64,000 nucleotides of DNA from Candidatus Poribacteria bacterium (lineage in GTDB: Bacteria > Poribacteria > WGA-4E > GCA-2687025). Where the stretch lies: positions 124,001-188,000 of the forward strand of contig JABGQA010000081.1 of NCBI GenBank assembly GCA_018644665.1, in the 5' to 3' direction. Shown here in pieces: positions 35,572-44,572 of the stretch (positions are counted from its first letter, which is position 1; each line of letters opens with the position of its first letter). A program made the translations under genes and the position numbers. The notes under the pieces are model-generated. The model saw only the letters and a list, made by a program, of their open reading frames with translations. It did no database searches and was not told the DNA's origin.

Positions 35572-35635
35572 GTGGCTCCTCCGTCTCCCTGTCTCTGCGC
35601 GTGTCGCTTCCCATACTGTGCCACGGCGATCCGGC

Positions 35636-35659
35636 ATATACAAGCATAGCCTTGAATAT
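35636..35659. promoter_or_regulatory. Predicted ArsR-type operator upstream of the ArsR-rhodanese gene
   Basis: ATATACAA (35636-35643), 8 bp, TTGAATAT (35652-35659): 8-bp arms matching at 7 positions when one arm is reverse-complemented. It lies 65 bp before the GTG start at 35571. Core CAA-N8-TTGA is shared with the site at 34334-34357. Confidence 0.55.
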
Positions 35660-36027
35660 ACGGTCGGAGGGGTCCCGGAGGGCGTGATGTCGCGGGCCCT
35701 CGCTATCCCATGGCCGGTGGCGAACCCGGGCCGCGTCCGCGTTGACCTGTGGCCGGGAGCGACCTAGCATTCCGTCTGCGCGGGATAATCCCGGGTCGAG
35801 TCGGGTGTTGCGCTTACAATGGCGTCGGGGCTGCCGCGTTGGGATTCGGCAGCACACGGCTGGCGCCGTCACGGCGGCGTGGGGCGACGCAACTGGTTCG
35901 CATGCCTCTGAACCCACCCCACCCGCGTGGCGCCGATGACGCGGGACGCAACGTGCGCGCTACGGATTCACACGGCGGGAAAGATCGGCAGCGTCTTGGG
36001 GGCTGCCGCGACGACGAGGGAAATCGG
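35660..36027 (+). other. Leader region before the giant secreted protein
   Basis: No convincing gene. A forward promoter-like pair is present: TTGACC at 35742-35747 and TAGCAT at 35765-35770, spaced by 17 bp, which would give a leader of about 250 nt before ATG 36028. The reading frame of the giant gene is open from 35749, but this stretch is arginine- and proline-rich and precedes a clear signal peptide, so it is treated as untranslated. I see no riboswitch-like structure. Confidence 0.4.
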
Positions 36028-39000
36028 ATGAACATGCGCCTTTCGGATGTGGCAGGCGGAACGTGGCTGCGTGGACTGGTGGTGGTCGCTGTGGTGGCCT
36101 GGGCTTTGCTGGCGGCAACGGCGGCCGAAGCGCAGCAGACGGTGGTGTGCAACTGGACGTCGGCTACGCTGCTGTTGGTGGACCTGTCCACGGGTGATCG
36201 GACCGAATTGGCAGGCCCCACGGTCGGCAGTGGGGACAGCCTGAGTAACCCCGGCTCGGTCGTGCAGGAGGCCAGCGGCACGCTCATCGTCAGTGGGGGC
36301 TCTGGTACGTTCTGGCGCGTTGACCCAGCGACAGGCGACCGTACAGTTCTGTCCAGCGATTCCGTCGGAACGGGCGAGACGACATCCGGTGTGTTCGGCC
36401 TCGCGGTTGAGGCCGACGGGACGATCATCGCCAGTTCCGGCTGGGACAGCGAAATCCTGCGCGTCGACCCAACGACGGGGGATCGAACCGTCATCGCAAG
36501 TCTTACGGTGGGGTCTGGAGCGGCATTCGCTAGCACGTGGCAGGTAGCCGTCGAGGCGGACGGGACGATCGTCTATACCGACTACAACAACCAGGCGCTC
36601 GTGAGCATAGATCCGTCGACTCTGGTACGCACGGTCATCTCGTCGTCGAGCGTTGGGGGAGGAGTGTCATATCCGACCAGCCCCTTCGGATTCACCAAGC
36701 TGCCTGACGGCGACTACGCCGTGGCGGCGTTCAGCGACACCACGAGGTCGATAGTCCGTGTGGATCCGGACACCGGTGATCGCACGACACTGACCGGCAG
36801 CGCGGTCGGGTCGGGATCAGATATTGGTAGCACATACGCACTGGGCGTTGATACGGCGGGCACGCTATACGTGGCAGACTTCTCCAACAGCGCCGTCGTG
36901 AGTGTCGATGCCACAACAGGCGACCGCACGGTTGTGTCGAGTTCGACGGTGGGGACCGGTACAGACATCAGCAACCCCCTCGGTTTCCTCGGGAACATCG
37001 TGCCGTCCATCGTGTCGTCGGGCCCAACAGTCAGTTCCGCCGTCCGCGTGGACACGAGCCCCACTAACGCCGCGAGCGTGGACTACACGGTCACGTTCAG
37101 CGAAGCGGTCACGGGCGTGGACAGCGCGGACTTCACCGTCACGACCTCGTCCGGCGACGCCACCGGCTCCGTTTCCTCCGCGCCGACGACATCGGACAAC
37201 ATCAGCTACACGGTCACGGTCAGCAGCGTCGCGGGCGACGGCACGCTGCGTCTCGACGTCAACGACAGCGGCACGGGCATCGAGAACGGCGCGGTCGAGG
37301 CGCTCGACGGCGGCTACACGAGCGGCGAAGAGTACACAGTCGACAACACCGCTCCGGCCGTCCCGGGAACGCCTGACCTTGACGGCGTTTCCGACACGAA
37401 TACCAGTACCGACGACATCACGAACGATACGACCCCCAATATCTCCGGGACGTCCGACGCGAGCGTCACGATCACGTTGACGAGCGACCTAGACGGTAGC
37501 GTCGGCTCCACGACGTCGGACGGCAGCGGCGACTGGGCCGTCACAGCCTCCACGCTGCAGGAGGGCGTGCACAGCCTTACGGCCACAGCGACGGACTCCG
37601 TTGGCAACGTGAGTTCCGCATCCACGGCGTTGAGCGTCACGTTCGACACGACGGCGCCGGACGCGCCATCGGCGCCAGACGTCGCGGCTGGCTCGGATAC
37701 CGGTGACTCGTCCACGGACGACATTACGAACGACACGACGCCGGACGTGTCTGGCACGGCCGAGGCGGACAGCACTGTGGCGCTGTATTCCGACCTCGTC
37801 GCTTTCCCGCCCGTTGGCGACGCGACTACGGACGGCAACGGCGATTGGTCGGTCACGACATCCGCACTGCAAGAGGGCACGCACAACCTGTATGCCAGAG
37901 TCACGGACGTTGCCGGGAACGTGAGTCCGGACTCCACGACGTCGAGTATCACCGTCGACACAACGGCTCCGTCGACGCCCGCGTCGCTGGACCTCGCGGC
38001 AGGCTCCGACACCGGCGACTCGGACTCCGACGACGTCACGAACGACGCGACGCCGGACATCTCCGGCACTGCAGAGGCGAGCAGCAGCATCGCGGTCACG
38101 AGCGACCTCGACGGCAGCATTGGTTCCGCCACCGCAGATGGCAGCGGCGACTGGTCGATCACCGCATCGACGTTGCAGGAAGGCGCGCACAGCCTGACCG
38201 CTACGGCGACAGACACAGCGGGGAACGCGAGTTCCGCATCCACCGCTCTCAGCGCGACCGTGGACACGACGAGCCCAACGGTATCGGCCGTCGGCGCGAC
38301 GACGGCCGATGGCACCTACGGCGTGGGCGACGCGGTCGACGTTACCGTGGCGCTGGCTAGCGTCGTGACCGTCGACACGTCTGGAGGGACGCCCGCGCTC
38401 GTTCTCGACATGGACCAGACGGACCGCGCCGCGACGTACAGTAGCGGGACCGGCACGAACACGCTCACGTTCAGCTACACGATCCAGACCGGTGACAACG
38501 CGAGCGACCTGGACTACGTCGGCACGTCGTCCCTGTTGCCCAACAGCGGGACGGTGCGCGACGCTGCGGGCAACGACGCGGACGTCACGTTGCCGACGCC
38601 GGGCGGGGGGCAGTCCCTCGCGGGGGTCAAGGCGATCGTCGTCCTGACGAACCAGACGCCCGTCGCGGACGACCAGTCGGTCAGCCTCGACGAGGACGGC
38701 TCGCTCGCCATCACACTGACATCGAGCGACGGCGACGGCGACGCGCTTACGTACACGGTTGGGAGCGTGTCGAATGGCGCCCTGACCGGCACGGCGCCGA
38801 GCCTCACGTACACGCCGACCGGTGAGTACGCCGGCGCGGACTCGTTCACGTTCACCGTGAACGACGGAACCGTGGACAGCTCCGCCGGGACCGTGACGAT
38901 CACCGTCAACGCCGTCAACGACGCGCCGACGCTCGACGCCATCTCGGACGTCGCCGTGGATGAAGACGCGACGCCGTCGGACATCGCCCTCGCGGGCGTC

Positions 39001-42000
39001 GACGAAGGTGGCGGCGCCGACGAGGACAGCCAGACGCTGACGCTCACCGCGTCCAGCAGCGACACGGCCGTGCTCGCCGACCCGACAGTCACAGGGACGA
39101 CACTCTCGTTTGCGGCGGCGGTGGCGGACGCCAACGGGACGGCGACTGTCACGGTCACCGTCGACGACGGCGAGGCGTCGAACAACACGGTCACGCAGAC
39201 CTTCACCGTGACCGTAAGCGCGGTGAACGACGCGCCCGCCCTCGCGGCGATCGGCGCGCAGTCCACGGACGAAGACACGCCGCTGACGGTGGCGCTGAGC
39301 GCCCCGGACGTGGACGGTGAGTCCGTCACGTTCACGGCGGAGAGCGACAACGCGGACGTCGTGCCGACCCTCGCGAACGAGACGTCGAGTTCTGCCGACC
39401 TCACGCTGACGGCCACGGCGGACTACAACGGCTCCGCGAACATCACCGTCACGGCCGACGACGGCACGGGCGCTGAGAACGCGACGACGGCCGAGACAGT
39501 CGCCCTCACGGTCAACGCGGTGAACGACGCGCCCGTAGCGGACACACTCAACGTGTCGACAGTCGAGGACCTGCCGGCAGACATCGCGCTCACCGGCAGC
39601 GATGTCGACGCAGACGCGCTGACTTACAGCGTAGTGACCCAGCCGACGAGCGGCACGCTTAGCGGGACTGCCCCTGCCCTCACATACACCCCGAACGCGC
39701 AGTACAACGGTTCGGACAGCTTCACGTTCAGGGCCAACGATGGGTCTGTCGACAGCGCCGCGGCCGCCGTCACGGTTGCCGTCGCGAGCGTCAACGACCG
39801 TCCGACCGCCCTACACCGAACCGTCTCCACGACGGAGAACGTCTCGGTGACGATCGCGCTCAGTGGGTCTGACCCGGACGGGACCGCGGTAACGTACGCC
39901 ATCGCGTCCCAGCCGCGGCATGGAGCGCTAGACGGGTCTCTGCCGAACGTCACGTACACACCGGAGAACGGCTTCGCGGGCACGGATCTGTTCACGTACA
40001 CCGTGAGCGACGGCTCCATCGCGACGTCGGCCGGCATCACCGTGCTGGTGGCCGGACGGAACAGCGCGCCGGTGCTCGACACGCTGGCCGACCTCGTCAT
40101 CGAAGCAGACGGCGAGGAGCACCCCATACCCCTCACCGGAGTCCGTGGCGGCGTTGGAGCGGACGAGGCGGGCCAGGCGGTGACAGTCACGGCGACCAGC
40201 GACGATACGTCCGTGTTACCCGACCCGGCCGTGGAACAGGACGACGCGGGCGTCATGACGCTGGTGCTGGCTCCGCCGGTGGGCGCGGTAGGCGTCGCGG
40301 TTGTCTCCCTTGTCCTAGTCGACGACGGGCCGTCGGATGGCTCTAACGTGAATCAGGCCACGGTGGAGTTCTCGGTAACGGTCGTCGCGCCGACCGTGGC
40401 GGTGTTCCCCATATCCGTGGAGACCGGCACCGTCACGCCTGACGATCCGAGAGGCCCCGGCGACCAGGTCACCGTGACGATCGTCGCCAGCCATGCGGCA
40501 ACCGCAACGTACTCCATCGAGGGCTTGCCCAGGGCTACCGATCGCGCCATGGCCGCGAACCCATTGGCGGGCGGACGCACGCGCTTCACGGGCGTCTACA
40601 TCGTCGGCGAGGACGACCCGGACGTTACCGCAGCGCTCGCGACGATCACCGTCTCCGCGGATGGCGCGGAGTCCGTGTCAGCTGTCGCCGAGGGGTCGGT
40701 TACGATCGGCGGCGTCGACGTCGCTGAAATCGACTCGGTCACTATCACCCCGGACAGTGTGACCAACGGCGCCACGCTGACGATCGCCGTCGAGGCTGAG
40801 GCGGGATCGGAAGTCCTGGTGGATCTGAGCGCCCTGGACTCGACGCAGCAGGCGCACGTGCCACTCGCCGAGGACGCGGAGGCGCCCGGCGCCTATTCCG
40901 TCGTTGTCGCCGTCAGCCTGTTGAACGTGTTGGAGAACGGCGCCAAGGACGTGGTCGTCCACGTCACGGACGCCGCGGGCAACGCCGCGCAGATGACCGC
41001 GAGCGTGCTTTTGGACAACCCGCCGGCTGGCATCGCCGTGCCAGGAGGCATCCTGACGCTTGCGCAGGGCCTGAACCTCCTCCACTTGCCGGCGCAGGTC
41101 GAGGGCATTACCTCGGCGTCAGGCTTGTTTGCTGCCCTCGGGGGCTCCGACGACGTGAGCGCCGTACTCGCGCCCACCGACTCGGGGAAGTACGTCGCCT
41201 ACGCGACGGGCGTCACCAGCGGCAGCGCGGCCGACTTCGCCGTCGAGCCGCACACGGGCGTCTTCGCGCAGATGAAGGTGGCCAAGGCCGTGCGGATCGA
41301 GGGGAACGCTCTGCCAACGGTCGTGAAGCTGCGCCGAGGCATCAACCAGATCGGGATTCCGCGCTCTGGCGCGATCTCCCATATCGGCGACCTGTTCGAC
41401 GTGTCCCCGGCGGTTGTCCGCATCATCCGACACGCCAACGGCAAGTTCATCGCCGTGGTGTCCGATGCTACCGACGCCGAGGTGGCCGCAGGCGTCGGTT
41501 ACATCGTCATCGCCAACGAGGCTGTCGATCTGACTCTCGCCGGCGACCCATGGCAAGTTGCTCCGCTTGCGGAGACCGTCGCGGCCGCGCCCGGCCTGCC
41601 GGCGGCGAACGCTGGGACCGGAGCGTCCCTCATGATCGCCCTCGGGCGGGTCATGCACGGTGGCAAGCCGTTGGACGGCGTTCAGGCGCGCGTCACGGAC
41701 GTGACGACCGGCGTGAGTCTCGATGACACCGTGGGAGCCACGGCGGGCGCCGGCCAGTTCCAGGCGGCGTTCCTCGATCCTGCGCGTACGTTCCGGGTTG
41801 GCGACGCCATCGAGCTTACCCTCACGGATCCGACGGGGACATACCGCGACATCGCGCCTATCCGCCAGACGCTGACGGCGGAGCACCTGCGGGACGGCGC
41901 CGTGTCGTTCGGGGACGTCCGTCTCTCCGCAACGCCCGCCCGGACGGCGGCGCTCGCGAACTATCCCAACCCCTTCAACCCGGAGACGTGGATTCCGTTC

Positions 42001-42231
42001 GAGTTGAGAGCCTCGGCCGAGGTCACGGTGTCCATCTACGACGCGGCAGGGTCGCGGGTACGCGTGCTGTCCTTGGGTAGACGTGAGCCGGGGGTTCACA
42101 CAGACCGCGAGCGCGCGGCGCACTGGGACGGCCGCAACGACCGGGGCGAGACGGTCGCCAGCGGGGTCTACTACTACGAGATGCGCGCTGGGGACTACCG
42201 TGAGACCCGTCGTATGACGATCCTCAAGTAG
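36028..42231 (+). CDS. Giant secreted repeat protein: propeller, Ig-like and cadherin-like repeats with C-terminal sorting-type domain
   Basis: A 2067-residue exported protein. Order: signal peptide (cleavage after AEA, about residue 35); propeller-like repeats of the form DxxTGDRTxxSSxxVGxG (to about residue 320); an Ig-like domain; three near-identical Ig-like repeats (GSDTGDS..DDITNDTTPDISG, nt 37350-38270); a further sandwich domain; five or more cadherin/VCBS-like repeats (NxxPxxxxxxxxxxEDxxxxIxLxxxDxDxDxLTY, nt 38650-40070); and a C-terminal FlgD-like domain starting NYPNPFNPETWIPFELR and ending YEMRAGDYRETRRMTILK. That ending resembles secretion/anchoring domains of FCB-type and Poribacteria proteins. 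Probably a surface adhesin or scaffold, with Ca-binding likely in the DxDxD repeats. GAGGGAAA before ATG 36028 and the signal peptide fix the start. The gene is single and followed by a strong terminator. Confidence 0.88.
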   Translation: MNMRLSDVAGGTWLRGLVVVAVVAWALLAATAAEAQQTVVCNWTSATLLLVDLSTGDRTELAGPTVGSGDSLSNPGSVVQEASGTLIVSGGSGTFWRVDPATGDRTVLSSDSVGTGETTSGVFGLAVEADGTIIASSGWDSEILRVDPTTGDRTVIASLTVGSGAAFASTWQVAVEADGTIVYTDYNNQALVSIDPSTLVRTVISSSSVGGGVSYPTSPFGFTKLPDGDYAVAAFSDTTRSIVRVDPDTGDRTTLTGSAVGSGSDIGSTYALGVDTAGTLYVADFSNSAVVSVDATTGDRTVVSSSTVGTGTDISNPLGFLGNIVPSIVSSGPTVSSAVRVDTSPTNAASVDYTVTFSEAVTGVDSADFTVTTSSGDATGSVSSAPTTSDNISYTVTVSSVAGDGTLRLDVNDSGTGIENGAVEALDGGYTSGEEYTVDNTAPAVPGTPDLDGVSDTNTSTDDITNDTTPNISGTSDASVTITLTSDLDGSVGSTTSDGSGDWAVTASTLQEGVHSLTATATDSVGNVSSASTALSVTFDTTAPDAPSAPDVAAGSDTGDSSTDDITNDTTPDVSGTAEADSTVALYSDLVAFPPVGDATTDGNGDWSVTTSALQEGTHNLYARVTDVAGNVSPDSTTSSITVDTTAPSTPASLDLAAGSDTGDSDSDDVTNDATPDISGTAEASSSIAVTSDLDGSIGSATADGSGDWSITASTLQEGAHSLTATATDTAGNASSASTALSATVDTTSPTVSAVGATTADGTYGVGDAVDVTVALASVVTVDTSGGTPALVLDMDQTDRAATYSSGTGTNTLTFSYTIQTGDNASDLDYVGTSSLLPNSGTVRDAAGNDADVTLPTPGGGQSLAGVKAIVVLTNQTPVADDQSVSLDEDGSLAITLTSSDGDGDALTYTVGSVSNGALTGTAPSLTYTPTGEYAGADSFTFTVNDGTVDSSAGTVTITVNAVNDAPTLDAISDVAVDEDATPSDIALAGVDEGGGADEDSQTLTLTASSSDTAVLADPTVTGTTLSFAAAVADANGTATVTVTVDDGEASNNTVTQTFTVTVSAVNDAPALAAIGAQSTDEDTPLTVALSAPDVDGESVTFTAESDNADVVPTLANETSSSADLTLTATADYNGSANITVTADDGTGAENATTAETVALTVNAVNDAPVADTLNVSTVEDLPADIALTGSDVDADALTYSVVTQPTSGTLSGTAPALTYTPNAQYNGSDSFTFRANDGSVDSAAAAVTVAVASVNDRPTALHRTVSTTENVSVTIALSGSDPDGTAVTYAIASQPRHGALDGSLPNVTYTPENGFAGTDLFTYTVSDGSIATSAGITVLVAGRNSAPVLDTLADLVIEADGEEHPIPLTGVRGGVGADEAGQAVTVTATSDDTSVLPDPAVEQDDAGVMTLVLAPPVGAVGVAVVSLVLVDDGPSDGSNVNQATVEFSVTVVAPTVAVFPISVETGTVTPDDPRGPGDQVTVTIVASHAATATYSIEGLPRATDRAMAANPLAGGRTRFTGVYIVGEDDPDVTAALATITVSADGAESVSAVAEGSVTIGGVDVAEIDSVTITPDSVTNGATLTIAVEAEAGSEVLVDLSALDSTQQAHVPLAEDAEAPGAYSVVVAVSLLNVLENGAKDVVVHVTDAAGNAAQMTASVLLDNPPAGIAVPGGILTLAQGLNLLHLPAQVEGITSASGLFAALGGSDDVSAVLAPTDSGKYVAYATGVTSGSAADFAVEPHTGVFAQMKVAKAVRIEGNALPTVVKLRRGINQIGIPRSGAISHIGDLFDVSPAVVRIIRHANGKFIAVVSDATDAEVAAGVGYIVIANEAVDLTLAGDPWQVAPLAETVAAAPGLPAANAGTGASLMIALGRVMHGGKPLDGVQARVTDVTTGVSLDDTVGATAGAGQFQAAFLDPARTFRVGDAIELTLTDPTGTYRDIAPIRQTLTAEHLRDGAVSFGDVRLSATPARTAALANYPNPFNPETWIPFELRASAEVTVSIYDAAGSRVRVLSLGRREPGVHTDRERAAHWDGRNDRGETVASGVYYYEMRAGDYRETRRMTILK

Positions 42232-42249
42232 TCCGACACCGTCGCACAG

Positions 42250-42287
42250 ACGCGGGGGAGGGCCAGCATCGGCCCTCCCCCGCGTTT
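42250..42287 (+). terminator. Strong terminator hairpin after the giant protein gene
   Basis: A perfect 15-bp stem (42250-42264 with 42271-42285), 6-nt loop AGCATC, ending in TTT. It lies 19 bp after the stop of the giant gene and just before the convergent methyltransferase gene, so it could serve both strands. Confidence 0.85.
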
Positions 42288-42326
42288 CCATGTACAGTGG
42301 CGTCGCCACGTTCGCGTGGTGGCCGG

Positions 42327-43070
42327 CTACCTTCGCGACGCCTCCAGCCCTTCGATGTCCACGACGATGTTGACGCTGCCTCGGAAGTTCGCCGGATCCC
42401 GTACGAACGTCAGGTACGCCCCGAGCCGCTCGGCCTGGTTCTCGCTGTTGTGGGCGAGCACCACGGCTCCGGGGCTCAGCTTGTCCAGGCAGGCCTCCAG
42501 TATCTCCAGATAGATGCCCTTGCCGCGGCCGGCGTCGCCGTCCGCATCGAGATAGAGCAGGTCGATGGCGCCGTCGAAGTCGCGCACGACGTCGATGGCG
42601 TCGGCTGCCACGACGCGCGCGACTCCCGTCGGGTCGATCGTCCGCACGTTGCGTTCGGCCCGCTCCGCCTCCTCCGGCCGGATCTCCACGCCGATCAGGT
42701 TCTCAGCGACATACGACGCCCCCGGCCCAACGCCCGCGCCCGCGTTCGAGATGAAAGTGTTCCCGCAGAACACGCCGGCCGCGATCATGTTGCGGGGCTG
42801 CGCGATGGCGTTGATGGCGTATAGCGCCCGCTGCATGCGCGGCGTTATCGCCGTCCACGGCATCTCGAACCGGTCCCGCACGGCTTCCCGGTGCGCGAGC
42901 ATCTTGGCGTGGTCGTAGGACGTGTGGTCGATGACGCCCTCTTCGCACAGCGTCGCCAGGATGCGATCGACTGCCACAACTTCGCTCTCGAGGGGCTCCA
43001 GGACCGCGTGGGGATTCTGATAGTCCATCCGGTATTCGTGCCAGTCGGCGGCCCGGTGTTCCACGGCCAT
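42327..43070 (-). CDS. Class I SAM-dependent methyltransferase (O-methyltransferase-like)
   Basis: A 247-residue protein. The N-terminal helical part contains DHTSYDHAKMLAHREAVRDRFEMPWTAI; the Rossmann-like core begins at NMIAAGVFCGNTFISNAG (SAM-binding motif I, with GVFCGN replacing the usual GxGxG). The motif I acidic residue is in LIGVEIRPE, motif II in LLYLDADGD and a late strand in AVVLAHNSENQ. The DADG and AHN segments resemble class I O-methyltransferases that use a metal. GGAGGG precedes ATG 43070. Divergent from the PaaK-like ligase gene, separated by 148 bp. The substrate is unknown; a role linked to the ligase's acyl product is possible but unproven. Confidence 0.8.
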   Translation of the reverse strand: MAVEHRAADWHEYRMDYQNPHAVLEPLESEVVAVDRILATLCEEGVIDHTSYDHAKMLAHREAVRDRFEMPWTAITPRMQRALYAINAIAQPRNMIAAGVFCGNTFISNAGAGVGPGASYVAENLIGVEIRPEEAERAERNVRTIDPTGVARVVAADAIDVVRDFDGAIDLLYLDADGDAGRGKGIYLEILEACLDKLSPGAVVLAHNSENQAERLGAYLTFVRDPANFRGSVNIVVDIEGLEASRR

Positions 43071-43218
43071 GTCGACCCTCCGTAGGTGTGTCCGTCGCGC
43101 TCGCGTCCGATCCGCTGTAGTGATAGCGTCGTCGCATCGGACCCGGAACCTGCAACCGCGGCCTCCAGCCGGCTATCCTCTGATCGCGGGGAGAAGCCTC
43201 GTCGCTGATAGGGCAGGG

Positions 43219-44511
43219 ATGGTTGACCACAACTCACGGACTGGGGCGCGGCTTGATCGCGCGCGCCTGACACGGGAGCAGTTCTCGGCCCTCCGACGCA
43301 TGCTCGAGCCCGTCTTGGCGACCAACGCGTTCTACCGCGACAAACTCGCGGCGGCGGGTGTGAGCCGGCCAGAAGACATCGCGTCTCTTGAGGACCTGCG
43401 ACGCCTCCCGTTCACCACGCGGCGGGAGCTGACAGAGGACCAGGCGGCCCACCCGCCGCATGGGTCGTTGCTCACGTTTCCGCTCGAACGGTATACGCGG
43501 CTACATCGCACCTCCGGGACGACCGGACTGCCCCTGCGATGGCTCGACACTGCGGAAAGCTGGCAGTGGCTGGTGGACTCGTGGGCGTGCGGTTACGACG
43601 CGGCCGGCGTCGGCGCGGAGGACGGTGTGTTCCTGGCGTTCTCATTCGGGCCGTTCATAGGCTTATGGTGCGCGTTCGAAGCAGCGCGGCGTGTCGGCGC
43701 GATGGCAATGCCCGGCGGCGGCCTCTCCACCGAGCAACGCGCCCGACTGATGGCCGACAACAGGGCCACCGTGCTCGTGAGCACGCCCACATACGCCCTG
43801 CACCTTGCCGACGTCGCGCGCGCGAACGGTATCCCGGCCATGGACTCTGTGCGCGTGACGATCCACGGCGGCGAGCCGGGCGCGAGTGTTCCCGCTACGA
43901 AACGGCGCATCGCCGACGCGTGGGGAGCCACCTGCTTCGACCACGCGGGAGCCACGGAAGTCGGTTCGTGGGGATTCGAGTGCGCGGAGTTGAGCGGCCT
44001 CCACATCAACGAGTCGGAGTTCATCGCCGAGGTGCTGGACACGGCCTCCGGAGAGCCGGCCGCTGAGGGCGAACTGGTGCTGACGAACCTCGGGCGCGTG
44101 GGCATGCCGCTGATCCGCTACCGAACGGGCGACCACGTGCGGCTGGCGAGCGACCCCTGCACGTGCGGCAGGACGTACGTGCGCCTGGACGGCGGTGTCA
44201 CGGGGCGGGTCGACGATGCGATGGTGATCCGCGGCACTGTCGTGTTCCCGGCGGCCCTGGAGAACGCCATCCGAAGCGTCCCGCAGGTGACCGAATACGC
44301 GGTCGACGTCGACCGGCGAGGGACCCTCGACGAACTGCGCGTGCGCATTGAGAGGGCCGAGGACGGGGGAGGCGCGCCGGCCGCTGTCGCCGAGTCGATT
44401 CGGCGCGCCACGGGCCTCCGCGCCGAGGTCACCGCCTGCGCGGTCGGCGTCCTGCCCCGCTATGAGCTGAAATCACGACGAGTACGGGATCACAGGAACA
44501 CTCCCATATGA
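43219..44511 (+). CDS. Phenylacetate-CoA ligase-like adenylate-forming enzyme
   Basis: A 430-residue member of the PaaK group of ANL enzymes. The phosphate-binding motif TSGTTGLPLRW lies at residues 98-108; GATEVGSWGFEC is the adenine-binding region, YRTGDHVRL the ribose-binding Asp region, and CTCGRTYVRLDGGVTGRVDDAM the hinge. The CxCGR segment matches PaaK-type enzymes. The C-terminal half-domain is shorter than in long-chain ligases, typical for PaaK, and ends with a basic LKSRRVRDHR. It should activate an aryl or other carboxylate to a CoA thioester. ATG 43219 lacks a well-spaced Shine-Dalgarno, so the exact start is uncertain, but the length matches the family. Confidence 0.85.
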   Translation: MVDHNSRTGARLDRARLTREQFSALRRMLEPVLATNAFYRDKLAAAGVSRPEDIASLEDLRRLPFTTRRELTEDQAAHPPHGSLLTFPLERYTRLHRTSGTTGLPLRWLDTAESWQWLVDSWACGYDAAGVGAEDGVFLAFSFGPFIGLWCAFEAARRVGAMAMPGGGLSTEQRARLMADNRATVLVSTPTYALHLADVARANGIPAMDSVRVTIHGGEPGASVPATKRRIADAWGATCFDHAGATEVGSWGFECAELSGLHINESEFIAEVLDTASGEPAAEGELVLTNLGRVGMPLIRYRTGDHVRLASDPCTCGRTYVRLDGGVTGRVDDAMVIRGTVVFPAALENAIRSVPQVTEYAVDVDRRGTLDELRVRIERAEDGGGAPAAVAESIRRATGLRAEVTACAVGVLPRYELKSRRVRDHRNTPI

Positions 44512-44572
44512 AGGGACCGTCTGCGGAGACTCCCGCCGTCTCGTAGACGGGCGAGTGGCGCGGAGCGACGTC

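Noticed and set aside
34901..35917. Long N-terminal extension of the rhodanese lipoprotein frame
   Set aside because: It overlaps the ArsR-rhodanese gene, has no homology, and would bury a clear lipoprotein signal peptide.
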